A stretch of DNA of 64,000 nt. It comes from CANMIH01 sp049116335. Lineage in GTDB: Bacteria; Pseudomonadota; Alphaproteobacteria; Rhodobacterales; Rhodobacteraceae. Position numbers and translations under genes: made by a program. Within the stretch, counting starts at the first letter, position 1, and each line of letters opens with the position of its first letter. This document shows positions 34,330 through 43,728 of this stretch, one piece after another. Under the pieces are notes generated by a model. It saw only the letters and a program-made list of their open reading frames with translations, did not search any database and was not told the DNA's origin. The stretch spans positions 1-64,000 of the forward strand of contig JAGDYZ010000001.1 of NCBI GenBank assembly GCA_049116335.1, written 5' to 3'.

Positions 34330-35558
34330 TCCCCGGCCTCCTTTTCCCGAAGAGATCCCATATCCGGACCAAGATCTGCACCGTGACGGTTGCGCGGAAG
34401 GCGTCCGCCAATCAGATCAAACACTCCACCGATCCCTTTGGGTGCAAACAAGGTGACGGCGACAAAGCTCAACCCCAATAGAACCAGCCACCAATCCACC
34501 CATTTAAGTGTGACAGGGCCAAGCGGAACATCGGGGGCCTGCCCGCCGGTGAACCATGAGGACATCAGGCTTACAAAGCTGGCCCCAATCACCGCACCAT
34601 AAAGTCGCCCGCGCCCGCCAATCGCGACCCAGACCGCCAGATAGATCGATGCGATCGGGGCAATTTCGGCTGGGTTGATAATGCCCGCCTGGGGGTAATA
34701 GAGCGCCCCGGCAATGCCCGCGATCATTGCGGTCAGCGTGAAGATAAACAGTTTATAGGCCTCCACCGAGTATCCCAGAAACCGAACGCGGGCCTCATTG
34801 TCGCGAATACCGCGTAGCACCGAGCCAAATTTGCCGGACACACTCCAGGCCGCCAAGACATACCCCGCAGCCAAAGCAAACGCGGAGGCCCAGAAAAACC
34901 ACAGTGACACGATTGATTGCGGCACCTCCTCTAGCCCCGGCAGGTTCTGTAGTCCTGACAAGCCATTGTTGCCACGCAAACCGCTGTCATTCTGAAACAG
35001 ATACAGCGCCAGCGCCAAAGTCATCGCCTGGGTCAGGATCGACAGATAGACCCCGGTCACGCGACTACGAAAAGCCAGCCAGCCAAAGACAAGCGCCAAA
35101 GCCCCCGGTACAAGGACAACCAGCATAAGCTGTAGCGTCAAAGACCCGGAAAAGGCCCAGATCAAAGGAAACTCGCTTGATCCGACCACCCCAAAAATCT
35201 GATTGCCGATGGCGTCCGAGATTTCGGCAGAAGTTGGGGGCAGCGGTGCATCAGCCAGCGAGGCCTCAACAATCCCTCGGGTCCGCTCGTACATCAGCCA
35301 CATGCCGATCATATATCCGCCGAGCCCGAAAAAGGCGAAATGCCCAAGCGAGAGGATGCCGGTATAGCCCCAGACCAGATCCATCGCCACTGCAACCAGC
35401 GCCAGACAAAGGGTCTTGCCAAGCGTTTTGACAAAGGATGTTGAGATCACCCCCGCCCCCGCGCCTTCGGCCAGAACTGTCACTACGACTGTGAACAAGC
35501 CAAGACAGGCGAGAAAGATCAGGATCGAGGGATTTTTTGCAAAGAAACCTTGGGTCAT
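34326..35558 (-). CDS. urtC: Urea ABC transporter permease UrtC
   Basis: LivM-type permease of 410 residues with about ten hydrophobic spans. Seen: LGKTLCLALVAVAMDLVWGY, TGILSLGHFAFFGLGGYMIGMW, the NGLSGLQNLPGLEEV loop, RVRFLGYSVEAYKLFIFTL and VAIGGRGRLYGAVIGA, all UrtC features. It overlaps urtD by 4 bp and follows urtB by 3 bp. Confidence 0.93.
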   Translation of the reverse strand: MTQGFFAKNPSILIFLACLGLFTVVVTVLAEGAGAGVISTSFVKTLGKTLCLALVAVAMDLVWGYTGILSLGHFAFFGLGGYMIGMWLMYERTRGIVEASLADAPLPPTSAEISDAIGNQIFGVVGSSEFPLIWAFSGSLTLQLMLVVLVPGALALVFGWLAFRSRVTGVYLSILTQAMTLALALYLFQNDSGLRGNNGLSGLQNLPGLEEVPQSIVSLWFFWASAFALAAGYVLAAWSVSGKFGSVLRGIRDNEARVRFLGYSVEAYKLFIFTLTAMIAGIAGALYYPQAGIINPAEIAPIASIYLAVWVAIGGRGRLYGAVIGASFVSLMSSWFTGGQAPDVPLGPVTLKWVDWWLVLLGLSFVAVTLFAPKGIGGVFDLIGGRLPRNRHGADLGPDMGSLREKEAGE

Positions 35559-35561
35559 AGA

Positions 35562-37517
35562 TCAATCCCCTGCCGCGCGACCTTTGAGGGCGATGATCCC
35601 CCGGGGCCGGAATTGAATGAATATGATGATGAAGATGATCATAAAGGTCTGCGCCGCCAGAGTGTTGGACGGGTTTAACCATTCGATCCCCTTTTGCAGG
35701 AACCCAATCATCGTCGCCCCCGCGAGCGTGCCCCAGATATTGCCCACGCCGCCAACAACAACCGTCATAAAGCTTTGCACGATATAATCGCTGCCCAGCT
35801 CCGAGGTGACCTTGGCAAACAGACCGATGGCAACACCGGCGATCCCGGCAATGCCCGAGCCAAGACCAAAGGTCAGCATGTTCACCCGGTCGGGATTGAT
35901 CCCCATTGACGCGGCCATGCGGCGGTTCTGGGTCACAGCGCGGGTTTCAAGACCAAGCCGGGTGCGTTTCATCAGGAAAAGGAAGAACCCCAGAAAGCCA
36001 ATCGCCAGAAGGAAGATCGCAATGCGGATATAGGAAATCGCAATCACGTCGTTGATGGCCCAGGCCCCATCCAGCCACCCTGGTGCCGTCAACGGACGGG
36101 CCTGAGTGCCAAAGATATTTTTGGCAAGCTGTTGTAAGGCTATGGAAATCCCGAAGGTTGCCAGAAGTGTCTCCAGCGGCCGGTTGTACAACCAGCGGAT
36201 CACCAATCGCTCCATCGCCACCCCGGCCCCAAAGGTCACCGCAAAGGCCAGAGGAACCGCAATTAGGATCGATACAGTGTGATTGGGTACAATCTGTTGC
36301 ACCACATATCCGGTGTAGGCACCCAGCATGATGAACTCGCCATGGGCCATATTGATGACCCCCATCACACCAAAGGTGATCGCAAGGCCAATAGCTGCGA
36401 GAAAATATATGGATGCAAGAGACAGCGCGTCCAGCGTTAGATCGACCGTCTGGCTTAATGCCACGCGGGCCTCAATATCGGCCAAAGCCTCCTGCGCGGC
36501 GGTTGTTACAGAGGCGTCAGGTTCGGCAAAGACATAGGCAAATTGATGGGCGTCCACTTTGGCGTGGACCTGTGTCAGGGCGATCGGGGCGGGCACCAAA
36601 CCCTCGGCGGCCAGATGCAGATAGGCATGACGGCGCGTGTCGTCGGTGTTCAGCCGATGAAGGGGCACACCCGCAACAGCCCCGTCCTCAATATGTTGGG
36701 TCAAAGCAGCGCGGATCTCATCGCGCGCGACATTGGGCCGGGCCAATCCCTGATCGACCAGAAATTGATAGGCTGCTGGATAGGAGAACTCGGCACTTCC
36801 GGGACGCAGCCGCTCAGCGATGTTTCTGTCCTTGGGGATTGAACCTTCGAAGGCTTGAAGGCTCTGAGCAACCAGCGGATTGAGCGTGGCGCGGAGATCT
36901 ACGCCGAGATCTCCGGACATGGCCGTGATGGCCGTCACCCGCGCGGCGGTGTCTGGATCATGGGCGATTGTCAAAAGCCGCTCGGCCCGTTGTTTGTCTG
37001 CTTTGATATCCGCATCGGTCTCAGATGCGATTGAGGCGCGCAGGGGGGCCAATAATACAGCGCTGGGCTTGCGCGTGATCGCAGTCAAAGCGTCACGGCG
37101 ACGGTTGGGATCAGGGTCGGTCAGTTGAAATTGCACCAAAGCGGTGCCGATCATGGCACGAATGCCGCTGTTTGGTTTGATCTGTTTCAGATCCGCTTTG
37201 GGGTATGCGCCCACCGTTTCACCGGTGTCGAAATCCGTCAATTGATAGGTTTTGCTGTCGATGCGCGTCCCATGAAAGAACAACCCATCCGACTTGCGCA
37301 GCCACATAGATTTACCCTGCCACGTCTGAAGCACGGATTGCGCGTGGGGCAGGCCGCTGTCGGCCAGTGCGTCGATGGCAGGCGCAATGGTCTTGCGGGA
37401 TGAGGCGACAATCAGGTCGCGGTTACTTTGTAGAACCGTTTGAACAGAGGTCGATTGTGCCGAGGCACCAAGCACCATTGTCCAGAGCATAAGCCCGGCC
37501 AAAAGAAGTGATTTCAT
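35562..37517 (-). CDS. urtB: Urea ABC transporter permease UrtB with N-terminal extracytoplasmic domain
   Basis: LivH-type permease, 651 residues. Seen: a signal peptide (MKSLLLAGLMLWTMVLGASAQ), a helical soluble region to about residue 350, then a membrane domain with TYFLAAIGLAITFGVMGVINMAHGEFIMLGAY-type sequence (GVINMAHGEFIMLGAYTG) and FGLGSGIAGIAGVAIGL. The long N-terminal region is normal for proteobacterial UrtB. ATG 37517 follows a weak GGGATAG site; a frame 16 codons longer is unlikely. It is 54 bp after urtA. Confidence 0.92.
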   Translation of the reverse strand: MKSLLLAGLMLWTMVLGASAQSTSVQTVLQSNRDLIVASSRKTIAPAIDALADSGLPHAQSVLQTWQGKSMWLRKSDGLFFHGTRIDSKTYQLTDFDTGETVGAYPKADLKQIKPNSGIRAMIGTALVQFQLTDPDPNRRRDALTAITRKPSAVLLAPLRASIASETDADIKADKQRAERLLTIAHDPDTAARVTAITAMSGDLGVDLRATLNPLVAQSLQAFEGSIPKDRNIAERLRPGSAEFSYPAAYQFLVDQGLARPNVARDEIRAALTQHIEDGAVAGVPLHRLNTDDTRRHAYLHLAAEGLVPAPIALTQVHAKVDAHQFAYVFAEPDASVTTAAQEALADIEARVALSQTVDLTLDALSLASIYFLAAIGLAITFGVMGVINMAHGEFIMLGAYTGYVVQQIVPNHTVSILIAVPLAFAVTFGAGVAMERLVIRWLYNRPLETLLATFGISIALQQLAKNIFGTQARPLTAPGWLDGAWAINDVIAISYIRIAIFLLAIGFLGFFLFLMKRTRLGLETRAVTQNRRMAASMGINPDRVNMLTFGLGSGIAGIAGVAIGLFAKVTSELGSDYIVQSFMTVVVGGVGNIWGTLAGATMIGFLQKGIEWLNPSNTLAAQTFMIIFIIIFIQFRPRGIIALKGRAAGD

Positions 37518-37571
37518 GAGTTTAGCTATCCCCAGCAGCAAGTGGCCGGGGAGATCCCCGGCCATGCAGGC

Positions 37572-38852
37572 TTAGTAGTTCGACTTGATCTGAACGCAGC
37601 TGCCGGTCTCGGTGTTGTACATCCCACAGCCGAGGTCTTTCCAATCGGATTTCAGAACGGCAGAGGCGGGCAGGAAGTCGGTCCAGGCATCGCCGGCCAC
37701 TTCTGTTGTTTGGCTGATGATGTCAAACTGGCCGTCATCCTGAATTTCACCAATCAGAACTGGCTTGGCCAGATGGTGGTTCGGCAACATTGTCGCGATC
37801 CCGCCTGTGAGGTTGGGGAATTCCTGACCGTACATAGCGTCACGCACGGCATCGACCTCGGTTGTGCCTGCGGCGGTGACGGCATTCACCCACATGTTAA
37901 AGCCAATGTAGTGGGCTTCCATTGGGTCGTTCGTCACGCGCTCTGCACCCATCTTGGCCTTCCAGGTGTCGATGAACTCAACATTGGCCTCGGTGTCGGC
38001 GGATTGGAAATAGTTCCAGGCCGCAAGGTGCCCCACAAGGTTGGATGTATCGAGACCTGATAGCTCCTCTTCACCAACGGAAAAGGCGACAACTGGAATA
38101 TCGTCGGCCGAGATACCAGCCGCGGCAAGCTCTTTGTAGAACCCGATGTTCGCATCCCCATTGATGGTCGAGATCACACCGACCTTTTTGCCATCGGCCG
38201 CAAGTGCCACAACGTCGGCAACAATTTTGGACCAGTCGCTATGCCCAAACGGGGTGTAATTGACAAAGATATCCGCCTCGGCAATGCCTTTGCCGGCCAG
38301 ATAGCTTTCAAGAATGTTGTTGGTGGTGCGTGGATAGACATAGTCGGTGCCCAGCAGCGCAAACTTTTCTACCCCAAGCTCGTCCAGGAAGTAATCCGTC
38401 GCCGGAATGGCCTGCTGGTTGGGGGCTGCACCGGTGTAAAACACGTTCTTCGAGCTTTCTTCGCCTTCATACTGCACCGGGTAGAACAAAAGGCCGTTCA
38501 GCTCTTCGATCACGGGTAGGACCGATTTGCGGCTGACCGAGGTCCAGTTGCCAAAGATCACATCGGCGTTGTGAACGCTTAGCAGTTCGCGGGCTTTTTC
38601 GGCAAACAGCGGCCAGTCTGAGGCCGGGTCAACAACCGCTGCTTCCAACTGGCATCCTAACACACCGCCCTTGGCGTTCTGCTGGTCAATCAGCATAAGC
38701 ATGGTGTCTTTTAGCGTGGTTTCCGAGATGGCCATCGTGCCGGACAGCGAATGCAAAACGCCGACTTTGATGGGGCAATCCGCCGCGAAAGCAGAGGAGG
38801 TGAGCGCCGTCACAGCAACAGAAGCGGCCAAAGCAGTCTTGTGAAAGGTCAT
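37572..38852 (-). CDS. urtA: Urea-binding protein UrtA
   Basis: Periplasmic receptor, 426 residues with a signal peptide ending SSAFAA. Seen: IKVGVLHSLSGTMAISE, DPASDWPLFAEKARELL, VIFGNWTSVSRKSVLPV, NGLLFYPVQYEGEE and GTDYVYPRTTNNIL, the UrtA family core. Start ATG 38852 has a GGGAGAG site. First gene of urtABCDE; no urease genes are in the window, so the hydrolase must be elsewhere. A 15-bp inverted repeat lies 35 bp upstream (38887-38901). Confidence 0.95.
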   Translation of the reverse strand: MTFHKTALAASVAVTALTSSAFAADCPIKVGVLHSLSGTMAISETTLKDTMLMLIDQQNAKGGVLGCQLEAAVVDPASDWPLFAEKARELLSVHNADVIFGNWTSVSRKSVLPVIEELNGLLFYPVQYEGEESSKNVFYTGAAPNQQAIPATDYFLDELGVEKFALLGTDYVYPRTTNNILESYLAGKGIAEADIFVNYTPFGHSDWSKIVADVVALAADGKKVGVISTINGDANIGFYKELAAAGISADDIPVVAFSVGEEELSGLDTSNLVGHLAAWNYFQSADTEANVEFIDTWKAKMGAERVTNDPMEAHYIGFNMWVNAVTAAGTTEVDAVRDAMYGQEFPNLTGGIATMLPNHHLAKPVLIGEIQDDGQFDIISQTTEVAGDAWTDFLPASAVLKSDWKDLGCGMYNTETGSCVQIKSNY

Positions 38853-38886
38853 AAGTCTCTCCCGGCAGGGCTGCGGATGATGCTTG

Positions 38887-38901
38887 TTTGATGGCATCAA
38901 A
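38887..38901. promoter_or_regulatory. Inverted repeat upstream of urtA
   Basis: TTTGATG-G-CATCAAA, with perfect 7-bp arms, 35 bp before the urtA ATG. A candidate operator. I saw no clear NtrC site or sigma-54 promoter in 38853-39282, and no gene in that stretch; it also holds a 12-bp GCGCTGCAGCGC palindrome at 39024-39035. Confidence 0.45.
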
Positions 38902-39282
38902 GTCATTACGCAGGCCCCGCAACATGTTGGTTGCAATCGTGTGGTGGCCGGTCAGAGGCTCAATTCTATCGGTTGCCACACACCTCGTCGGGGTGTCCCC
39001 GGTCAGGCATGCTCACGATTGCTGCGCTGCAGCGCCTATTTCAAAGGCGGTGACCAAAGTTTTGCGGAAGATCAGCGGATTTGCCCGGATTCAGGGCGCA
39101 GTTGGCGCCATTGCCCGCTTTTTGCGCAGGTTTTTCTGGGAACTACTGTAAAGATGCGCGACGCCGCAGGCTGGGTTTGCGCAGAGATCAGGCGCAGGTG
39201 ATCGCATTGTCAGCGCTTAGTGCCTGCCGGCGATCGACATCAGATGTCCGCGGTAAGCCGCACCTCGGGAGGCACCGGAACA

Positions 39283-40374
39283 TCAAACCTCTAGCAGCAC
39301 CTTGTTGTTTTGCCGAACCCGTTTGACCAGACTTTGCTGGCGGCGCACCTCAGGAACTGGGCGCGCAATCTCAGGCAGGAAGCCTTCGGCGAGCTCGGGA
39401 AAAATTTCATAGATCTCGTCTAGGGCATCGGATCCCAATGTGTCGCGTGCATTGTCCCCAAGATACAATGTCTCCGCAGGCGCGCCATTGGCAAAGACAA
39501 CCTCGTGGCGATCACACAAGAAGTGCCAATAGGTGATGGTTTTGCGGGCCTTCAGTTCGCGCACCCCTTGCAGATGCAGGAGTTTTGCTGCCGCGACTAA
39601 GACCTGCGTTGACCCAAACATGCGTTTGGCCAGCCGTGATTTGACCAGCATGCGGTGCTGGCGTGAAACAATTAAATCTTCGCTTGGGGTGGTTGGATTC
39701 AGGGCTCCGGCCGTGATGCGGATAGGTGCCGTTTTCTTCGTAACCACAATCGGGTTGCCGCGGATCCAGCGCACCGGCTGGGCGCCATTGTCCAGCGTTG
39801 TGACCAGATCATTTGGTTTAAGATCTTCGACACAGACGTCGCCGTCGGGGGTGCGAATTTTTGTCCCTTCTGCAAAGCACATGACATAATCGCCATCCAT
39901 TCGGGTGGAAGACATATTCATGTTGTTGCCCGAAAGCAGTGAATCGATCGAGACGCTTTGAAGGGGTTTCGATTCAAACGCAGCCTGATCCGAGTTGTCG
40001 CTCATCTCGGGGGCGAGGTAGGTGTTGCCGTCAGTATCTTGAAACACAACAGCGGTGATTTCAGCGGTTGTGCCATCAGTGAAGGTCAGAGTGGCATTAT
40101 AGACGGCAAGGGAGTCAAAGGTTTGTGGCGCACCGTCATCGATCGAAAATTGATCATTCGAGACGTTGTTGTTTGAATCATAGGAGCTTCCGCTGCCGCC
40201 TAGATGGCCATTACCCGCGCTGGCAAACATCTGGATCTGATCCATCAGGGGGGACCCGTTTTCCCCAAAGGATTCACCGACCAGAATATTGGCATTTTCC
40301 GCAGTGGAATTGCCTTCGGTGGTGTCAATTCGTGCATGGTTGCCGAGAGAGAAAACCTTGAACGTGGTCGGCAT
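39283..40374 (-). CDS. Hint-domain protein (hedgehog/intein-type)
   Basis: 363 residues, with no signal peptide seen. The first 160 residues are Asn/Ser/Asp-rich and look like a secreted beta-rich segment. A Hint domain begins with C166 in CFAEGTKIRTPDG, VEDLKPNDLVTT, then VSRQHRMLVKS and HFLCDRHEVVFANG. Known: such Hint_2 proteins are abundant in Rhodobacteraceae; the fold can self-cleave at the Cys, but there is no C-terminal splice Asn, so cleavage rather than splicing would be expected. It stands alone; the 400 bp before it hold no supported gene. Confidence 0.82.
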   Translation of the reverse strand: MPTTFKVFSLGNHARIDTTEGNSTAENANILVGESFGENGSPLMDQIQMFASAGNGHLGGSGSSYDSNNNVSNDQFSIDDGAPQTFDSLAVYNATLTFTDGTTAEITAVVFQDTDGNTYLAPEMSDNSDQAAFESKPLQSVSIDSLLSGNNMNMSSTRMDGDYVMCFAEGTKIRTPDGDVCVEDLKPNDLVTTLDNGAQPVRWIRGNPIVVTKKTAPIRITAGALNPTTPSEDLIVSRQHRMLVKSRLAKRMFGSTQVLVAAAKLLHLQGVRELKARKTITYWHFLCDRHEVVFANGAPAETLYLGDNARDTLGSDALDEIYEIFPELAEGFLPEIARPVPEVRRQQSLVKRVRQNNKVLLEV

Positions 40375-40772
40375 GACAAATCCCTTTGCTTGGGGAACTA
40401 CTACTTTTCGGGAGGATCATGCCCTTTCGTGTATGAATAATTCTCAAAAGGCACACAACTTCGGCGTGTCAGAATAAGAAAAAATCGCTTCAATTTTGCG
40501 GTGCTGGGCCTGCGTCTATCGCTGATTCCAGAAATAAGGCCCCCAATGCGCTGCGCCCTGCGCACTAAAGAGTGGCACAATTTTGCCGACGCGAGACTGT
40601 AAGGACCTTCCTCGCTCCGAAAACGTGGCTCTTCCCTTGTTCCGTGTCGCGGCCTTGGGTATTCCCGAATGAGCACCTGGGGAGGAGCCAATGCCGTCAT
40701 TTCCAGTCACGTTTTCTATGAGGACCACACCCAAGTCTGTGGCCCTTCTCGCTGTTACGGATCTCTGAAATT
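40375..40772. other. Intergenic region without a supported gene
   Basis: The divergent region between the Hint-domain gene and the lipoprotein gene. Open frames exist on both strands, but none has family resemblance or a good ribosome binding site. No hairpin or operator stands out. Confidence 0.5.
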
Positions 40773-41396
40773 ATGCGATATTCTCTGTTTCCCGCTGTGC
40801 TGGCTTGCGCTGTTCTGGCTGGGTGCGCCGGGCCTGTTCCCGATGACACCAAATCTGGCGCCCCCAAGGCGCGCGGGTTTCTCGCTGGCCTGACGAAAAC
40901 GCCCACAACTGCCCCGCTCAGGCGTGCCAAGTTGGCGGGGGGCGCGGTGGTGGTTGCCGGGCCTGAGGACTATTGTATTGACCCCAAGACCGTCAAAACC
41001 AACGCCAACCGCAGCTTTGCGGTGGTGGCATCCTGTGAGATTCTGTCTCAGGGCAAAGACGGGACCTATGTTGAACCGCTTGTCATGACCGTCACTGTGG
41101 GCCGACGCGGCTCGCAAGAAGATATGCCCACAGCCACAGATCTGGCCCGTGCTCTGGAAGCGGAACTTCTGGCAGGCGGCGAAGAAAATGGCCTGACGCT
41201 GGCACATCTGGATCGTGGTGGAGACGCGGGGCTGAAAGATGGAGCCGCCTCACATTGGCGGGGGATCTTCGCACAGGGCGACCGCATGATCGGGCTTGCG
41301 CTTTACGCTCCGAAAGGCAGCGATTATGCAGGGTCAGCGGGAAAATCCATGCTGGTTGAACAGTTCCGCCAGATCACACGACTTAGCCCAAAATAG
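40773..41396 (+). CDS. Predicted lipoprotein of unknown function
   Basis: 207 residues. Seen: a lipoprotein signal peptide (MRYSLFPAVLACAVLAGC) with the lipobox LAGC and Cys18 as the lipid anchor. An alpha/beta region follows with paired cysteines (YCIDP and ASCEIL) that could form a disulfide. No recognised domain. The next gene starts about 150 bp further on in the same direction; a GCGCAT-N6-ATGCGC hairpin lies between at 41487-41504. Likely an envelope protein of the roseobacter lineage (inference). Confidence 0.72.
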   Translation: MRYSLFPAVLACAVLAGCAGPVPDDTKSGAPKARGFLAGLTKTPTTAPLRRAKLAGGAVVVAGPEDYCIDPKTVKTNANRSFAVVASCEILSQGKDGTYVEPLVMTVTVGRRGSQEDMPTATDLARALEAELLAGGEENGLTLAHLDRGGDAGLKDGAASHWRGIFAQGDRMIGLALYAPKGSDYAGSAGKSMLVEQFRQITRLSPK

Positions 41397-41552
41397 AAGG
41401 CGGCTCTCTGTTCTCGCTGAAATGCCCGTATCTGAGAGAGTGAAGCGTTTATTCAATCAGTAGGATTTGCCATAGTAGAGTCTAAGGCGCATAAGATAAT
41501 GCGCAAAAAGACTCACTTCGACTGAGCGAACACGTGGCAAAAGGGGCAGGGC

Positions 41553-42326
41553 ATGTCAGGGGACAAGCAATCTTGGTTAGAACGGGGCGTCGAAGCCGCG
41601 TCGCTGACGCGCTGGGCCCAATTGGCGCGCCGTGCACCCAAAACGGATCTGACGGTTTTGCGCGAACAGCGAAACCGAGCGCGTAAACTAAAATCCAAGC
41701 TCGAAGATCTGATCCATGTGGCCGAGTCTCGGCTTGCATTGCCCTATATCGGCAATCAATCTTTCCCGCGCCCGGCGGATGCGGATTGGTCGTGGCGTCC
41801 GGAGCTATGGTGTGGCCCGATGCCGATCACCGGAATTTCTTCGGTCAAAAGCAATGCCACGCTGGGTGGGGAAGTCACCCTGTTTCATGACTGTGCGCAT
41901 TCCGAGCTGACCCTGCGCCAGATTCGTAATACGCGCGAAGAAGACCTGGCGGCCTTTGGCCTTCGGTTGGATGTGTTTCGGTTTGGCGGGTCGTATCTGT
42001 CTCTCGCGGTGGATCTGCCGCAGGATGCGAGTTCCGGTCTCAAGCGCAACCATCTGATCCGGCTCGACACGATTGTTGAGATGGAAAACCCGCTAGAGAT
42101 TTTTGCGCGGCTCAACATCAAACATGGCCCAAACACGGAACAGATCGTGCGGGAACTGCCGCTGAATGCCGAAGACATTCGTGTGGAATTTGACCTCGCC
42201 TATACAAAGCTGAACGAGAAACGCATCGAGAAAATGTGGCTTGATCTGATCTTTGAAGGGCCGCAAATGAACCAGGTGATCCTGAGGGATCTGACCTTTA
42301 GCCGCCGCAAACGCGCCGAACTGTAA
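41553..42326 (+). CDS. Conserved roseobacter protein (DUF6478-like)
   Basis: 257 residues, soluble. Seen: a basic N-terminal helix (LREQRNRARKLKSKLEDLI), WSWRPELWCGPMPITG, TLFHDCAHSELTLRQIRN, RFGGSYLSLAVDLP and NPLEIFARLNIKHGPN. I associate this pattern with the DUF6478 family of Rhodobacterales from memory; the function is unknown. It forms a two-gene unit with the next protein, 14 bp away. Confidence 0.75.
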   Translation: MSGDKQSWLERGVEAASLTRWAQLARRAPKTDLTVLREQRNRARKLKSKLEDLIHVAESRLALPYIGNQSFPRPADADWSWRPELWCGPMPITGISSVKSNATLGGEVTLFHDCAHSELTLRQIRNTREEDLAAFGLRLDVFRFGGSYLSLAVDLPQDASSGLKRNHLIRLDTIVEMENPLEIFARLNIKHGPNTEQIVRELPLNAEDIRVEFDLAYTKLNEKRIEKMWLDLIFEGPQMNQVILRDLTFSRRKRAEL

Positions 42327-42340
42327 TTCAGGGGATCGGG

Positions 42341-42718
42341 ATGAGCCTTTATACAATGACAAAAACCCGGTTTCTCGAAGGTGTCTGGGAAGGGCTTTTG
42401 GTGGCCGAAAACGCCAGCGCCCCACCGCCTGAGATTTCGGTCACGGTGCATGATAAACCGGTGCGCGGCGTTGTGCTCTCAGATGCGGGTGAACCGGGGC
42501 GCTGGGTGATCGAAGTTCCTGTTCCTCTCGAAGCGGTGGGGGAAGGTGTCAAAACCTTTTTGATCCTCGACAGTGTTGCGCATGAGGTGCTGGAAAAGTT
42601 CACACTGATTGCCGGCGATGTTCTGGGTGATGACATCCGTGCCGAAGTTGATCTGCTGCGCGCCGAGCTGGATATGCTCAAACGCGCCTTCCGCAGACAT
42701 TGTGTTGAAACAACTTAA
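42341..42718 (+). CDS. Hypothetical protein, partner of the preceding gene
   Basis: 125 residues. Seen: a beta-rich first part (WEGLLVAENA, PPEISVTVHD, GRWVIEVPVPLEA) and a C-terminal amphipathic helix (DDIRAEVDLLRAELDMLKRA) that could pair as a coiled coil. The start follows GGGGATCGGG, a reasonable ribosome binding site, and the gene lies 14 bp after the DUF6478-like gene, so they are probably co-translated. No family assigned. Confidence 0.65.
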   Translation: MSLYTMTKTRFLEGVWEGLLVAENASAPPPEISVTVHDKPVRGVVLSDAGEPGRWVIEVPVPLEAVGEGVKTFLILDSVAHEVLEKFTLIAGDVLGDDIRAEVDLLRAELDMLKRAFRRHCVETT

Positions 42719-42810
42719 AGTTTTGCAGCGGGGATATTCCGCGCCGCCCCCAATTGACGTTTGCGGTACCATGGGCCAGTGTGCGGCTATCTCAAATCAG
42801 GATTAGTCCC

Positions 42811-43728
42811 ATGGCTTCGCTGCGCGGCATTGCGCTGAAACTCGCCTCTGTTTTTCTATTCACCATTATGGCCTCGCTGATCAAAGCCACGGCCTCAGAA
42901 GTGCCCCCCGGAGAAGCCGTTTTCTTCCGTTCCTTTTTCGCGATGCCCATCATCATTGGATGGCTGGCCTGGCGCGGAGATCTGTCCACGGGGCTCAAAG
43001 CCAAACGTCCTATGGGTCACGTCTGGCGGGGTGTGATTGGCGTATCGGCCATGGGCACAGGCTTTGCCGCGCTTGGGCTTTTGCCTTTGCCTGAAGTGAC
43101 CGCGCTGGGCTACGCCGCCCCCATGATGACCGTGATTTTTGCCGCGATCTTGTTGGGCGAGCGTCTCAGGGCGTTCCGGATCAGCGCAGTCGCACTCGGT
43201 CTGGTTGGCGTTGTTGTTGTGCTCTGGCCGCGCCTGACGGTCGGCACGATCAGCGATGTGGCGCTGCTGGGCGTCACGCTGATCCTGATCTCAGCGGTTC
43301 TGCGGGCTTTGGCCCAAATCCATATTCGTCGACTTGTGGCAACCGAAGAAACTTCGGCCATTGTGTTCTACTTTTCTCTGACCGCGACGATGCTCTCGTT
43401 TTTGACCCTTCCATTCGGATGGGCCTGGCCGACGACATCGGCGCTTATCATGCTGATCTGTTCAGGATTGATCGGCGGCGTTGCTCAGATTTTCCTGACC
43501 ACGGCCTACAAACATTCCGAGGCCGCGTTGCTGGCGCCGTTTGACTACGCCTCGATCCTATTTTCAATCATCTTTGGCTATGTGTTCTTTGCAGAAATCC
43601 CCACCTCTCAGGTGCTTATGGGATCGGCCATTGTGGTCTCTGCCGGCGGATTGATCATCTGGCGCGAACGCCAGCTTGGTCTCAAACGGGGCAAAGCCCG
43701 CCCGGGCATGACGCCGGGCGGCAACTAA
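42811..43728 (+). CDS. DMT-superfamily transporter (EamA)
   Basis: Ten-helix inner-membrane transporter, probably a metabolite exporter. Seen: 305 residues with two EamA repeats, e.g. PLPEVTALGYAAPMMTVIFA and ALLAPFDYASILFSIIFGYV at equivalent positions, and a VFFRSFFAMPIIIGWL segment. ATG 42811 is preceded by AGGA; 19 codons of upstream open frame lack one. Convergent with the PuuB-like gene, overlapping by 4 bp at the stops. The substrate is unknown; proximity to the putrescine genes may be accidental. Confidence 0.87.
   Translation: MASLRGIALKLASVFLFTIMASLIKATASEVPPGEAVFFRSFFAMPIIIGWLAWRGDLSTGLKAKRPMGHVWRGVIGVSAMGTGFAALGLLPLPEVTALGYAAPMMTVIFAAILLGERLRAFRISAVALGLVGVVVVLWPRLTVGTISDVALLGVTLILISAVLRALAQIHIRRLVATEETSAIVFYFSLTATMLSFLTLPFGWAWPTTSALIMLICSGLIGGVAQIFLTTAYKHSEAALLAPFDYASILFSIIFGYVFFAEIPTSQVLMGSAIVVSAGGLIIWRERQLGLKRGKARPGMTPGGN

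Noticed and set aside
40401..40700. 99-codon minus-strand frame upstream of the Hint-domain gene
   Set aside because: No ribosome binding site, no recognisable family, and Arg/Pro-rich composition; better treated as intergenic.
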